A DNA stretch of 64,000 nt from Pseudomonadota bacterium. GTDB taxonomy: Bacteria; Pseudomonadota; Gammaproteobacteria; Burkholderiales; Rhodocyclaceae. This document shows positions 16,227 to 28,051 of the stretch, piece by piece. The notes beneath the pieces were generated by a model, which was not told where the DNA came from, made no database searches, and saw only the letters and a program-made list of their open reading frames with translations. Location: positions 86,462 through 150,461 of the forward strand of contig JAGTRT010000002.1 of assembly GCA_018261895.1 (NCBI GenBank). Reading direction: 5' to 3'. Both the position numbers and the translations under genes were made by a program. The stretch's first letter is position 1; every line of letters begins with the position of its first letter.

Positions 16227-19200
16227 CCGGTAAGCACGACGACCTGATGCTCGCCGAGGTCATCGACGAGCGTGATGGCATCGCCCAATTGCTCAATATC
16301 ATCGACGACTAGACTGTGCTGCCCGCCCGCAATACGGGACACGGCGATCTGATAGACCGTGGCGCGATAACGGTAGCGCATCCGGAATCCGGGCCAATCT
16401 GCAGGCAGACAGGGTGAAAGATGGAGTTGGTCGCCTGCCAGACGCAGGCCGAGCAGGGATTCGACGAGCAGCCGGTACATCCAGCCCGCCGAGCCGGTAT
16501 ACCAGGTCCATCCACCGCGACCGGTATGCGGTGCCAGGGCGTAGATATCGGCGGCCATCACATAGGGCTCGGCCTTGTAGGTCTCGATGGCCGCGATGGC
16601 CGCGATGGCGCGCGTGTGGTTGATCGGGTTGATCATCGCCGCCAGTTCCCAGGCCCGTTCGTGGTCGTCGAGCGCAGCAAAGGCCATCGCCGCCCAGATC
16701 GCCCCGTGGGTGTATTGGCCGCCGTTTTCCCGCACGCCCGGCACATAGCCGCGGATATAGCCAGGATCGAGCCGGGATTTGTCGAAAGGCGGGTCGAGCA
16801 GCTGGATCAGGCCGGCCTGCCGCCGCACCGAGCGGCGTGCCGTCGTCGAAATAGGCGCGACGATACCAGGCGCCGTCCCAGCCCTCCTCCTCGATGTGCT
16901 GATGGAGGCGGGCGGCCTCGCCCAGACAGAATTCGGCAAAGGCCGGATCGCCATGATGGGTCGCCACGCCGCTGAACTGCCTGAGCACTTCATGCAGGAA
17001 GAAGCCGAGCCAGACGCTCTCGCCCTGCCCCGCGATTCCGACGCGGCTCAGGCCATCGTTCCAGTCGCCGGAGCCGATGAGCGGCAGGCCGTGCACACCG
17101 AAACGCAGGCCGTGGCGGATGGCCCGGATGCAATGCTCATAGAGGCTGGCCACTTCGCCCGAGCGCACCGGCAGGTCGTAATAGGAGTCGTCTTCCGGAT
17201 TGACCGGGCGGCCTTCAAGGAAATGCATGCTTTCGTCGAGCACGCCGGTATCGCCGGTGGTCTGCACGTAGCGGCAGACGGCCAGCGGCAGCCACAGGGC
17301 ATCGTCCGAACAGCGGGTGCGAACGCCGCGACCTGAGGGCGGATGCCACCAGTGCTGGACATCGCCCTCGGCAAACTGGCGACCGGCGCAGAGCAGCAAA
17401 TGGGCGCGGACCAGCGCCGGTTCGGTATGCACCAGCGCCATCATGTCCTGCAACTGATCGCGGAAGCCGAAGGCGCCACCCGACTGGTAGTAGCCACTGC
17501 GCGCCCAGACCCGGCAGGCCAGCGTTTGATAGACCAGCCAGCCATTGGCCAGCACATCGAGCGCCGGATCAGGCGTCTCGACGTGCACGGCACCGAGCGT
17601 GTGCGCCCAGTACTGACCGACCGTTTCGAGCGCCATGTGCGCCGCCAGCGGGCCGCGGAAGCGCTGGACCAGATGTTCGGCATCTTCGGTATCGCGACCG
17701 ACGCCGAGGCGGAAGATGATTTCGCGATCTTCGTCTTCATCCAGATCGACGATGACCTGAATGGCACCGCAGGGGTCGAGGCCGGCGCCGACCTTGCCGG
17801 AAAGGCGAGCCCGCTTGAGCGCCGATGGTTCGCCCGGAGAACCGTTGCGGCCGATGAATTCGTTACGGTCACCGGTCACCGTACGGCTCGCTTCATCGAC
17901 ATCGAAGAAGACAACGCGTCCGGAAAACTCGGGACCATAGGGATTTCGCGCCAGTAGCGCGCCGCTGCCCGCCGCGACCTCGGTTGTCACGTGCATGGCC
18001 GTTTTGGCCCGCAAATCGCCGAGAACCCACTCAACATAGCCCGTCGCCGAGATCTTGCGCGGTCTACCGGAAATATTGGCCAATTTCAAAATCGAGAATT
18101 TGACCGATGCGTCGATGGCGACAAAGACCTTGAGCTCGGAACGGATGCCGCCGACAGCGGTTTCAAAGGTCGTGACGCCGAAGCCGTGGCGTACCGTGTA
18201 GGGCATGGCGCCGCGCACCGGCAAGGGCGTCGGCGACCAGACGTGGCCGGTTTCATCATCGCGCAGGTAGATCGCTTCGCCGCCACCATCGCTGACCGGG
18301 TCGTTGTGCCACGGCGTCAGGCGGAATTCGTGGGCGTTCTCGCTCCAGGTGTAGGCGCTGCCGCTTTCGGAAATCACCGTGCCGAAATTCGGGTTGGCCA
18401 GGACGTTGGCCCAAGGTGCCGGGGTGGTGTGGCCGGCGCCCAGCGTGATGACGTATTCCCGGCCATCTGCAGTAAAGCCGCCCAGGCCGTTGTAGAACTG
18501 CAGATCGACGCCGTTCACGGTCGCTGCCGGCGGTGCTTCGGGGCGATAGCGCCGACTGGCCACGAGGCGCGGCACGCGTGATTCGGGCGGGCTGCGCAGG
18601 TCGAGCTGCTCGGCCAGCGTGCCCCGGCAATCGGTGATCACGGCACGCGCGACCGATTGCAGCAGGATGCGGTCTTCGCTCGAAATCTGTTCGGCCAGCC
18701 GCACGAAAATACCGCCCGGCCGGTCGATGACGCTGGCCTCGATGCCCGAGGCGATGAGTCCCATGATCTGATCCTGCAAGCGCTGGCGGTAGCCGGCGTG
18801 GTCCTCGTTCCAGATCACCAGATCGACGACCAGCCCTTTCAGGCGCCAGTAAGCGTGGGCCTGCACCAACTGGCGGACGAGATCGATATTGGCCGCATCG
18901 CCGATCTGTAAAAGCACGATGGGCAAGTCGCCGGAAATGGCATAGCCCCAAAGGCCGGACTGGCCGCGCTGGTTGCGGATGAGCACCGAGGCATCGGCAC
19001 GCAGCGAGGCGTGGGCGTGGATGACCGAACCGGCCAGGCGGGCATAAAGCTGGGCGTCGGCCTCGGTGGCGTTGAGCTGGCGGAGGACGACCTGGCTGTG
19101 CGTCCAGGTCAGTTCGAAAACACGGTCGGCCAGGTGCCGGTCCTGGTATTTCTCGACCAGGCCGAGCGCCGTGGTGCGGGTTTCGGCAATGCCGGTCACC

Positions 19201-22200
19201 ACATCGATGGTCACAGATTGCTCGGGTTCGAGCACGATGCGATGGCGAATGGCGACGATGGGATCGAGCACCGACCCGTCGGTATCAGACAGTTTGCCGG
19301 CTTCATCCATGGCCAGCGGCCGGGCTGCGCTGCGGGTACGGCCAATGAAGCGGGCGCGGTCGGTTTCGCAGGAAACGGCACCTGACACGGCGTCATGAAC
19401 CGCCATCAGGTGCAGCATCCATGGCGCCTGCTCGGTCAGCGACCGCGGTCGTCGGGTGCACAGCACGGCATTTCGCCCGTGCAGGATTTCACTCTGCACG
19501 AACAGCTTGCTGAAAGCCGGGTGCAGTTCGTCGGCGGCCGATGGCGCGATGACCACCTCGGCGTAACTCGTCACCTCGATTTCGCGGCGCTGGCGCGAGC
19601 GGTTGGTGATGCGGGTGCGGCGCAGTTCGATATCGTCCTCGGGCGAGACGACGATGTCGGTGTAGGTTTCGAACTCCCCTTCCCCGCCGTCGAGCGAATC
19701 GCGGCGGCGGAATTCGGCGCGCCCTTCGGAGAAGATCGCCTCGTAATGATCGGGGCGTTTGAGCGTCGGCTGGTAGGCGGTGGACCACACGGTACCGCTG
19801 GCCAGTTCGCGGATGTAGCAGAAGCTGCCCCAGTTGTCGCGGGTGCCGTCCTCGCGCCAGCGCGTCACGGCCAGATCGTTCCAGCGACTGTAGCCGCCGC
19901 CAGCATTGGTCACCATGACGTGGTAGCGGCCGTTCGACAGCAACTGGACTTCGGGCACCGGCGTATCCGGGGTGGTGAAGACGCGGATCGGCGTTTCGTC
20001 GACGGTCGAGGCCGAACGCGCGTCGGCCAGTTCGGCCGTGTGCGAGAACAGGGTCGTGGCCTTCGGGATACGTTCCTGCAGCAGCAACAGGATGGCCTGG
20101 AACAGCCGGTCGGCGACAAAACGCCGCTGCATGGGCTGATTGAGCAGCAGGTAGTCGAGCGCCAGCAGGCTCATGCCCTGATGGTGGGCCATGAAGGAGC
20201 GGACGACGACATGCGACTGGCCGCGCCGCTGGCGGGCCGGTGTGTAATCGATGGACTCGAAGAAGCCGTATTTGCCGACGAAGCCTTCGTCGGCCATGCG
20301 CTGCAGGTTGAGGCAGGCCGCTTCCGGCGCCACCATGAGGGCCATTGCCGAGGCATAGGGCGCGATGACCAGATCTTCGGCCAGCCCGCGCTTGAGGCCC
20401 AGGCCCGGCACACCAAAGGCGCGGTACTGGTAGTTGAGATGCAGATCGACCGTGTTGTAGCCCGATTCGGATACGCCCCACGGCACGCCGCGCTGCTTGC
20501 CGTACTCGATCTGCCGCGCCACGGCCGCCTTGCAGGTCTGGTCGAGCAAGGTGTTGTCGTAATTGGGCATGACCAGCATGGGCATCAGGTACTCGAACAT
20601 CGAGCCGCTCCACGACAGCAGCGCCGGTTCGCCGCCGGTGCCGGTGAGCAGGCGGCCGAGCGAGAACCAGCTTTCCTGCGGTAGTTGCCCCTGGGCGATG
20701 GCGACGAAATTGCACAGCCGGGCTTCGGAGGCGAGCAGGTCGTAGTAACTGGTATCGACGCGGCGCTCGCCGACGTTGTAGCCGATGGTCAGCAGGTGGC
20801 GCGCCTTGTCGAACAGGAAGTCGTAATCCATCTGCGCCAGTTCGGCGGATTGCTCGGCCAGTGCGTCGATCAGGGCGATGCGCTGCGTGGCGACATGGCC
20901 GGCCTGCACGATCTGGTGAGATAGTTCGATCAGCCATTGGCGTTGCTCGGCGCTCAAGTCCATCGCCTGGTGTGCCTCGATATCCGGGCAGCGTTCGGTG
21001 GCCAGTCGGGCCAGGCCGCGCAGTGTCGGCATGGCCGCCTCGTTGGCGATCCGGGCGAATACTTCCAGACCGTCCGGCGCAGGCGGCATGCTCAACCAGG
21101 GGGCCAGATGTTCGAGTTCGGTCTGCGCTTCGGCCAGTTGTTGAACGAGCGCCCTGGCCCAATCGGCGGCCTCGTTTTCCGGCATGCTTTCATCGACCAC
21201 GACTAGGCTGGCTTCAACCTCGCTCAGCAATTCTTCGGCAACCTGGCCCAATTGGCGAAGCAGCCGGGCCATGGCCGAAATGCTTGGCGGCGGAATCAGC
21301 ATGGCCGTGTCGAGCAGCTTGCGCAAGGCGCCCAGCGTACCGGCCACGGCCTCATCGGCGCTTTCATCGAGCAGGCCGAGCGTGTCGTTGAGGCCGGCCA
21401 GCAAGCGGGGCTGCAGGATCGGCGCATCGGCCAGTTCGAGCAGGCCACCGCGCAGGGTCAGCAGATGCCCGGCCAGGTTGCCGCTGTCGACTGTCGAGAT
21501 GTAGAGCAGCGGCAGCGGTTGCAGGGTCTGCGTGTCGTACCAGTTGTAGAAGTGGCCGCGGTAACGCTCCAGACCGACCATGGTGCGCAGGGTGTTGGCG
21601 GTGCGTTCGATCAGTTTTCCGGTCGGGATGTAGCCGAAATCCCAGGCGCTCAGGTTGGCCAGCAAGGCCAGGCCCATATTGGTCGGCGAGGTACGGTGGG
21701 CGATGGCGGCGACCCGGTATTCCTGGTAATTGTCCGGCGCCAGCCAGTGGTCGTCCGGCCCGGCGAAATGGTCGAAAAAGGCCCAGGTACGGCGGGCGAT
21801 GCGGCGCAGGAAAAAGCCCTGCTCGGCCGTCAGATGCGCCTTGTGGGCGGTCAGCGGACGGCTGAGCCACCAGGCCATGAGCGGCGAGGCCAGCCAGAGC
21901 AGGAGGACCGGCGCCGCGATGAACATTTGTTCCGGACCGGCGAACACCAGCCAGGCCCCCAGCGCCATGGCCAGCAGCGGGCCGATCCACATGCTGCGCA
22001 GGCAGGCGACCAGTTCGCCACGGCGTCGCCCGGCCATCTGCCGTTCGACTTCGCTCGACGGGTTCCATTCGAGCAGGCGGCGATGCGAGACGAGCAGGCG
22101 CCAGGCGGTACGGGCAATGGCATCGAGGCTGAAGAACGCTTCGTAGGGCAGACAGGCCAGCTCGAAACCGAGCTGCTTGAAATGGCGCCAGGCCGAGCCG

Positions 22201-24905
22201 GCTACGGCGGCCAGATGCTGGCGGAGCAGGATTTCATCGGGTTTGCGGCAGGCGTCGAGCAAGGCGGCGAAAATCGGCGGCACGATGAGGATGCCGAGGA
22301 TAGAGGCGGTCCACCACGCCACCGGCGCGAGCACCGTCCAGCCAAGGATGAGCAGCAGGCTCAGGGCAGCCGGGACGAGGCTGCGCCGCAGGTTGTCGAT
22401 GAGCTTCCATTGCGACAGCCTCGACAGCGGATTGATGTGCCGGCACATGCCCTCGCCCGGCACCTTGCCGAACAGCCAGCCGGCCAGTTGCCAGTCGCCG
22501 CGCAGCCAGCGGTGCCGGCGGATGACGTCGGCCCGGTAGCTGGCCGGGCAATCTTCGTAGAGCTGCACGTCGCTGAGCAGGCCGGCCCGGGCGTAGCAGC
22601 CTTCGAGCAGGTCGTGGCTGAGAATGCGGTTTTCCGGGAAACAGCCGCCGAGGGCGCGTTCGAAGGCGGCGACGTCGTAGATGCCCTTGCCGATGAAGGA
22701 GCCTTCGCCGAAGACATCCTGATAAACGTCCGAGACGGCGCGGGTGTAGGGGTCGATGCCGGGTTCGCCGCCGTAAAGCCGGGCGAGCAAGGACCGGTTG
22801 GTGCCCGGCAGGCTGACTGCGACGCGCGGCTGCAGGATGCCGTAGCCGCTGACGACGCGCTGCAGCGTGTCGTCGAAAGTCGGGCGGTTGAGCGGATGCG
22901 CCATGGTCCCAACGAACTGGCGCGCCGTATCGCGCGGCAACTGGGTGTCGGTGTCGAGCGTGATGACATAGCGCGTGTCGGCCAGTGCCGTGGTGTCGCC
23001 GGCGATCAGCGAGAAGCCCTCGAGCGTGCCGTTCATGAGCAAGGCGTTGAGGTCAGCCAGCTTGCCGCGCTTGCGTTCGTAGCCCATCCACACGCGTTCC
23101 TGCGGATTCCAGCGGCGCGGGCGGTGGAACAGGAAAAAGATGCTTCCCGCTGGCGGCTGGGCAGCGTCTCCCACGGTCAACCGGAAATTTTGCCCAAATT
23201 TGAAATTCAGTTCGTCGATCTTTTCGGCCGCCAGTTGCATGAGGGCGGCGTCTTCGGGCTGTGTTTCCTGGCCGGCGTCGAGAAAATCGGTGAGCAACGC
23301 GAAGTGCAGGTTGGGGTCGCGATTGGCCAGGAAGCGGACTTCCAGCGCCTCGATCAGGCTGTCGATGCCGGCCGTGCTGGTCAGCATGGTGGGCACGACG
23401 ACCAGCGTTCGCGAATCGGGCGGGATGCCTTTGGAGAAATCCAGCTTTGGCAGGGGATGCGGCGCAACGAGCAGGCTGGCCAGCCAGTTCACCAGCGAGA
23501 CAGCCAACTGGCTGGTGGCCAGCAGCACGACGAGACCGAGCAGGATCATCGCCCACAGCGGCAGGCCGACGGGCAGCGCACGCATGAGCAGACTGGCCGC
23601 CAACAGGCCGGCGATGGCGGTGACGCCGCCGAGGTAGAGGGTCAGCGGCATACGGCTGGCCGCCCGGCGCACGCTCTCGGGGAAGGCGTGGCGAACGTCG
23701 ACGACGCTTTCGAGCTGCGCCAGGCCGGGACCGATCAGGTAGAAGCCGACGTGGGCAGCCGGACCGCCCTCCCCGGCCAGCACGGCACTGCGCGCCAGTT
23801 CGACGACACGGGCAGCGAGCAGCCCTTCGGACAGGTCGCTCTTGCGGGCGATGGCTTCGGTGGCATGGCGATAGCGGTCGCGCGTTGCGAAATCCATCGC
23901 GCCATAGACGCCGCCCGGGTCGCCGAGCAGGGTCTGCTCGACGATGCTCTGCGTTTCGACAAAGGTCTGCCAGTCCATGGCGCCGATGACGCGCAGGCTG
24001 CCGATGCTGTTGCTGATCGACACCTGGTCGGCGGCCTGCAGCTGATTTTCGGTTTGGACCATCTGGCCGATGGTCAGGCCGGACTCGGCCAGGTGTTGCT
24101 CGATCCAGGTCAGCGGCAAGGCCAGGGCCGGACCACGGCCCTGCAGGCGGCGCACCAGTTCGGCGACGAAGGCGCTGACCATGGGTGGCTTGGAGCGTGC
24201 CATGTCGGCGATGACGAGAATCAGGCTTTTCGGATCGTGCTCGGCGGCGTCGATCATCCGGTCGGCCCAGACCTCGGCCAGAATGCGCTCGTCCCAGCCG
24301 GCGGCGACGCGCACGCCAACCCGACGGAGGTTTTCGATGACGGCCAGACGCAGCATGATGGGGATCGCCCACAACTCGCCGAGACGCAGGTCGGTGACCG
24401 TCTGGTAGGCCGCGACGAAACGGCTCAGCGTTTCCGGATCGACCCGTCCGTCACCGTGCGCCACCGTTTCCAGCGCAATGTCGTAGACGCGCGGATGCCC
24501 GGCCGAGGCACCGCTGGCCAGGCGCGGCAATTCGCGGCTGTAGCCTTTGGGCAGGTGGCGCTTGGCGGTACGGATCTGTTCCTCGATGAGGTAAAAATTG
24601 TCGAGCAGCCACTCGCCGGCCGGCGTGATCCGGCGCTTTTCCGTGGCGACGGCAGTCAGTCGGCGACAGACATCGACCAGCGACTTTTCGTTGGCGGCCA
24701 AGCGGCCGAGCAGGCGGTCGCTGACGGTGCCGGCAGCGAGCCGGTGCGCCGCCGCCAGCGCCTTGCCGTGCTGGGCCATCTGGTCGGCGCTGTACAGGGC
24801 AGCGCGCAACGGCGCTTCCTCAGTGGGCTGAACGCCCCATTCGGTATCGCAACGATCGTTGACCTGCCGGCGCAGGAACGCCAGGAGCTGATTGCCGGGT
24901 ATCAA
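16223..24905 (-). pseudogene. ndvB: Cyclic beta-1,2-glucan synthase (NdvB type), frameshifted by internal deletion
   Basis: NdvB-type proteins are giant inner-membrane enzymes that make cyclic glucans. From TTG 24905 the frame has a long N-terminal domain, TM segments near residues 420-480, 830-880 and 950-1000, a GT84 glycosyltransferase (TLDTDTQLPRD, RHRWLRGDWQ) and two glycobiarase/GH94 phosphorylase-like regions. Near 16826 the family sequence breaks after YFDDGTPLG and resumes one frame over at RRQAGLIQLLDPPFDK, which runs normally to a stop at 16223. By family knowledge about 40 residues are missing at the join. The uncorrected frame instead runs to 16299 with about 170 unrelated residues. 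The N-terminal 2,700 residues look intact, so a partly active protein is possible, as is an assembly error. A dispersed repeat lies in frame at 23170-23207. Confidence 0.85.
23170..23207 (+). repeat. Dispersed 38-bp repeat, copy R1 (inside ndvB)
   Basis: CCCACGGTCAACCGGAAA, a T-rich tetrad, then GCCCAAATTTGAAAT. It lies antisense within ndvB and is translated in frame as KFGQNFRLTVG. By family memory this is an insertion of about ten residues just before the conserved FLFHRPRRWN motif. Confidence 0.8.
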
Positions 24906-24923
24906 ATTGAACAGCCTTTCCGG

Positions 24924-24962
24924 AAATAAAAAAATCTCACGATGCAGGGCGCATCGTGAGAT
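24924..24962 (-). terminator. Terminator of the BON gene
   Basis: A perfect 12-bp stem (ATCTCACGATGC and complement, 24934-24962) with an AGGGC loop, followed on the minus strand by a T-rich tract. It ends only about 20 bp before the TTG start of ndvB, leaving no room for a separate ndvB promoter. Confidence 0.88.
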
Positions 24963-25030
24963 CGACCATGTCTTGCCACCGCCCCGGCACGAAGCGCATC
25001 AACGCACCGGGAATGTGGCTTGAGGGCCAA

Positions 25031-25345
25031 TTACTTGATACGCATGTCGTTCTTGACCGAGCTGACACCCTTGACCGCCCGTGCGAGTTCGACTGCCTTG
25101 CTGGCTGAGGCCTGGCTGCTGACAAAGCCGCTCAGTTGAACGATGCCCTTGTAGGTCTCGACATTGATTTCGGCCGACTTGAGGGTGGATTCACCGAGGA
25201 TGGCGGCCTTGACCTTGCTCGTGATCACCGTGTCGTCGACATATTCGCCGGTCCCTTCCTGCTTGGAAGTCGAGGCGCAACCGACTGCGGTTAGCAGTGT
25301 CATGGCCAGAAATGCGGCCGACAGGAATTTGCTGAATTGATTCAT
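25031..25345 (-). CDS. BON-domain lipoprotein
   Basis: A 104-aa exported protein: the signal sequence ends in a lipobox AVGC (cysteine about residue 22), followed by one BON domain (DDTVITSKVKAAIL onwards, with the conserved GIVQLSGFV turn and final VSSVKNDMRI). BON proteins such as OsmY/DolP bind membranes or phospholipids and maintain the periplasm under stress. ATG 25345 has GGAGAG upstream. The gene has operator S1 upstream and a strong terminator downstream, so it is monocistronic. Confidence 0.9.
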   Translation of the reverse strand: MNQFSKFLSAAFLAMTLLTAVGCASTSKQEGTGEYVDDTVITSKVKAAILGESTLKSAEINVETYKGIVQLSGFVSSQASASKAVELARAVKGVSSVKNDMRIK

Positions 25346-25408
25346 GATTTTCTCTCCGGATAGCGGGAAAGCGTATTTCCCGATCAAGCTTCAAGGCCTG
25401 AGCAGCAA

Positions 25409-25453
25409 AGCGTAGTCAGCCTGCATGGCTGCGTCCGTGTGCTGGAGCACATA
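25409..25453 (-). promoter_or_regulatory. Operator-promoter S1 for the BON gene
   Basis: On the minus strand TATGTGCTCCAGCACACGGA (25453-25434) is followed after exactly 19 bp by TACGCT (25414-25409), about 64 bp before the BON start. Confidence 0.7.
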
Positions 25454-25478
25454 GCCGCCTTGCCCGCTGAGGGCGAAT

Positions 25479-25515
25479 CCCACGGTCAACCGGAAAAAAG
25501 GCCCAAATTCGAAAT
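25479..25515 (+). repeat. Dispersed 38-bp repeat, copy R2
   Basis: CCCACGGTCAACCGGAAA followed by AAAGGCCCAAATTCGAAAT, in the gap between the BON and GGDEF/EAL genes, same strand sense as R1, R3 and R4. Confidence 0.82.
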
Positions 25516-25538
25516 ATCGGCCGCCCTCTTCCTGCCCG

Positions 25539-28013
25539 CTATTCCGGAAATACACGACGCTTCTGCAGCAGCAAGGCGAACTCGTCGGCCGGCAAGGGAT
25601 GGCCGAACAGGAAACCCTGGCCCTGATCGCAATTCAGCGCCCGCAGATGCCGGAGCTGCGCATCGGTCTCGACCCCTTCCGCAATGACCCGCTGCTTGAG
25701 GCTCTTGCCCATGCCGATCATGGCGCTGACGATGCTGGCATCGTCGGAATCGATGGCGATATCCTGGACAAACGACTGGTCGATCTTCAGCGTGTTGATC
25801 GGAAAGCGCTTGAGATAGCTGAGACTCGAATAACCCGTCCCGAAATCGTCGATGGCCAGGTGCATGCCCATTTCCTTGAGCGTTTCCAGCACCGAGGCCG
25901 ACGATTCCGCGTCGTGCATGAGGATGCTCTCCGTCAGTTCCAGCTCAAGGAAATCGGGCTGCATCCCGGTTTCCTTGAGGATCAGGGCCACGCCGTCCAG
26001 AAATTGTTTGTTGCGGAATTCCACCGCGGAAATATTGACCGAGACCGGCACGGCTTCGAGCCCGGCATCCTGCCAGGCGCAAACCTGGCGGCAGGCTTCC
26101 CGCATGACCCAGCTGCCAATCGGCACGATGAGGCCACACTCCTCGGCGATGGGCACGAACTGCTTCGGATTGACCACGCCATGTTCCGGATCCAGCCAGC
26201 GGATCAGGGCTTCGCTACCGATCATCAAGCCCGACGCCAGATCGATCTTGGGCTGGTAATAGAGCCTGAATTCGCCCTCGCGCAAGGCGCGGCGCAAATT
26301 GCCTTCGACAAATAGGCGGCGCACAGCGCGGGTATTCATCTCCGGCGTGAAAAACTGGTAGTTGTTCCGCCCGTTGGCCTTGGCGTGGTACATCGCCGTA
26401 TCGGCGTTCTTCATCACGCCGTTCGCGTCCGGCGAATCATCCGGATAAATGCTGATGCCGATGCTCAAGGTCACGTGCAACTCGTTGCCGCCGATCAGGC
26501 AGGGCTCGGCGAAAGCCGCAATGAGTTTCTCGGCGACCGGCGCGGCATCCTTGGTCTGCTCGATCTCGGTGAGCAGGATGACGAACTCGTCCCCGCCCTG
26601 CCGGCAAACCGTGTCGGTGTCGCGGATGCACAGCTTCAGGCGCTCGGCGACCAATTGCAGCAACTGGTCGCCAATGGCGTGCCCGAGCGAATCGTTGATA
26701 TGCTTGAAGTAGTCGAGGTCGATGAACATCAGCGCCACCCGCTTTTCATGGCGATGGGCCTGGCCGATGGCGCGCGACAGGCGCTCGGTGAGCAGGACGC
26801 GATTGGGCAGGCCGGTCAGGAAATCGTGTTGCGCCAGGTGCGCCATTTTGAGCGCCATGGCCCGCGACTCGGAGACATCGTGAAAAACGATGACGGCGCC
26901 GGCCACCTGACCATCCCGGTTATGAATAGGGGCAGCCGAATCCTCGATGGGCGACTCGCGGCCATCGCGTCGGAGCAGCACGCTGTCGGCAGCCAGCCCG
27001 ACCGTGCGATTTTCGCGGACAGCCAGTTGGGCCGGATTCGGCGCTTCCTGACGCGTCGCCCCATCGACGATCCGGAAAACCTCGGACAACGGCCGGCCGA
27101 GGGCGCTTTCCCGCGACCAGCCGGTCATCGTCTCGGCGACCTGGTTGAGATAGGTCACATTGCCCGGCAGATTGGTCGTCAGCACCGCGTCGCCAATTGA
27201 ATTGAGCGTCACCTGGGCGCGCTCCTTTTCCTCGAACAGCGCATCCTCAGCCGCCTTGCGTTCGCTGATGTCTTCCACGATCTGGACATGGCCGCGCGAC
27301 TGTCGGCCATCGAGCATGGCCGCGGCATTCATGCGGGTCCAGACAATGCTGCCGTCGGGCCGCAGAAAACGCGCCTCGGACTTGAACCTGGCCTTGCCGA
27401 GGGCGGCATCCTGCCATTCGCCCAGAACCCGCTGGCGGTCGTCCGGATGGATCGCCGTGCTCCATTTCGTACCCAGCGTCTGCTCCAGAGTCAGGCCTGA
27501 GATCGTGTGATAGGCCTCGTTGGTATAAACACACTCGCCCGCCAGATCCGAAACGAAGATACCGAGGGGGGACGCATCGCTCATGGCGCGAAAGCGCGCT
27601 TCGCTCAGCGTCAATGCCAGGCGGGCCGCGTTGCGTTCCATGAGGTAGTTCAGGGTACGCAACAGCCAGCGCGCGTCGGCCGGAGTCTTGATCAGATAAT
27701 CGTCTGCCCCGTTCTGCACGGCCTGGCGGGCCGTTTCCTCATCGCTCTCGGCACAGAGGACCAGAATGAGCGCATTCGGCGCCGCCCGGGAAACCTGCTC
27801 GAACACCGTGAGACCCTGTGCATCCGGCAAGCCAAGGTCGAGCAGGATGATGTCGAAGCGGCCTTTGCCGAGCAGCGCCAAGGCATCGGCCAGGCAGACC
27901 GCCGGTTCGATGGCGAAGGTGTTGGCGCCCCCGTGGGAGAGCGCTCCTTCGATCAATCCAGCATCGTCCGGATTGTCTTCCACCAACAAGACATGAAGGA
28001 CAGCATTTTTCAT
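25539..28013 (-). CDS. REC-PAS-PAS-GGDEF-EAL cyclic-di-GMP protein
   Basis: An 824-aa cytoplasmic regulator starting at ATG 28013 (MKNAVLHVLLVEDNPDDAG): receiver domain (about residues 1-120, phospho-Asp in LLDLGLPD), two PAS domains (about 145-270 and 280-400), GGDEF with an intact active-site motif RQGGDEF, then EAL with SEALIRW, ELTES, DDFGTGYSSL and IAEGVET, so both synthase and phosphodiesterase residues are present. Which activity dominates cannot be read from sequence. It is the last gene of DUF883-EncFtn-GGDEF/EAL, 38 bp after the ferritin-like gene, so its expression probably follows operator S2. Confidence 0.94.
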   Translation of the reverse strand: MKNAVLHVLLVEDNPDDAGLIEGALSHGGANTFAIEPAVCLADALALLGKGRFDIILLDLGLPDAQGLTVFEQVSRAAPNALILVLCAESDEETARQAVQNGADDYLIKTPADARWLLRTLNYLMERNAARLALTLSEARFRAMSDASPLGIFVSDLAGECVYTNEAYHTISGLTLEQTLGTKWSTAIHPDDRQRVLGEWQDAALGKARFKSEARFLRPDGSIVWTRMNAAAMLDGRQSRGHVQIVEDISERKAAEDALFEEKERAQVTLNSIGDAVLTTNLPGNVTYLNQVAETMTGWSRESALGRPLSEVFRIVDGATRQEAPNPAQLAVRENRTVGLAADSVLLRRDGRESPIEDSAAPIHNRDGQVAGAVIVFHDVSESRAMALKMAHLAQHDFLTGLPNRVLLTERLSRAIGQAHRHEKRVALMFIDLDYFKHINDSLGHAIGDQLLQLVAERLKLCIRDTDTVCRQGGDEFVILLTEIEQTKDAAPVAEKLIAAFAEPCLIGGNELHVTLSIGISIYPDDSPDANGVMKNADTAMYHAKANGRNNYQFFTPEMNTRAVRRLFVEGNLRRALREGEFRLYYQPKIDLASGLMIGSEALIRWLDPEHGVVNPKQFVPIAEECGLIVPIGSWVMREACRQVCAWQDAGLEAVPVSVNISAVEFRNKQFLDGVALILKETGMQPDFLELELTESILMHDAESSASVLETLKEMGMHLAIDDFGTGYSSLSYLKRFPINTLKIDQSFVQDIAIDSDDASIVSAMIGMGKSLKQRVIAEGVETDAQLRHLRALNCDQGQGFLFGHPLPADEFALLLQKRRVFPE

Positions 28014-28051
28014 CACCCGCTCTCCTCGTGGGATCTTGTATTGAACTCGGT

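Noticed and set aside
21252..24929. Open frame of over 1,200 codons antisense to ndvB
   Set aside because: It mirrors ndvB codon structure, has no recognisable domain, and is a typical GC-rich shadow frame.
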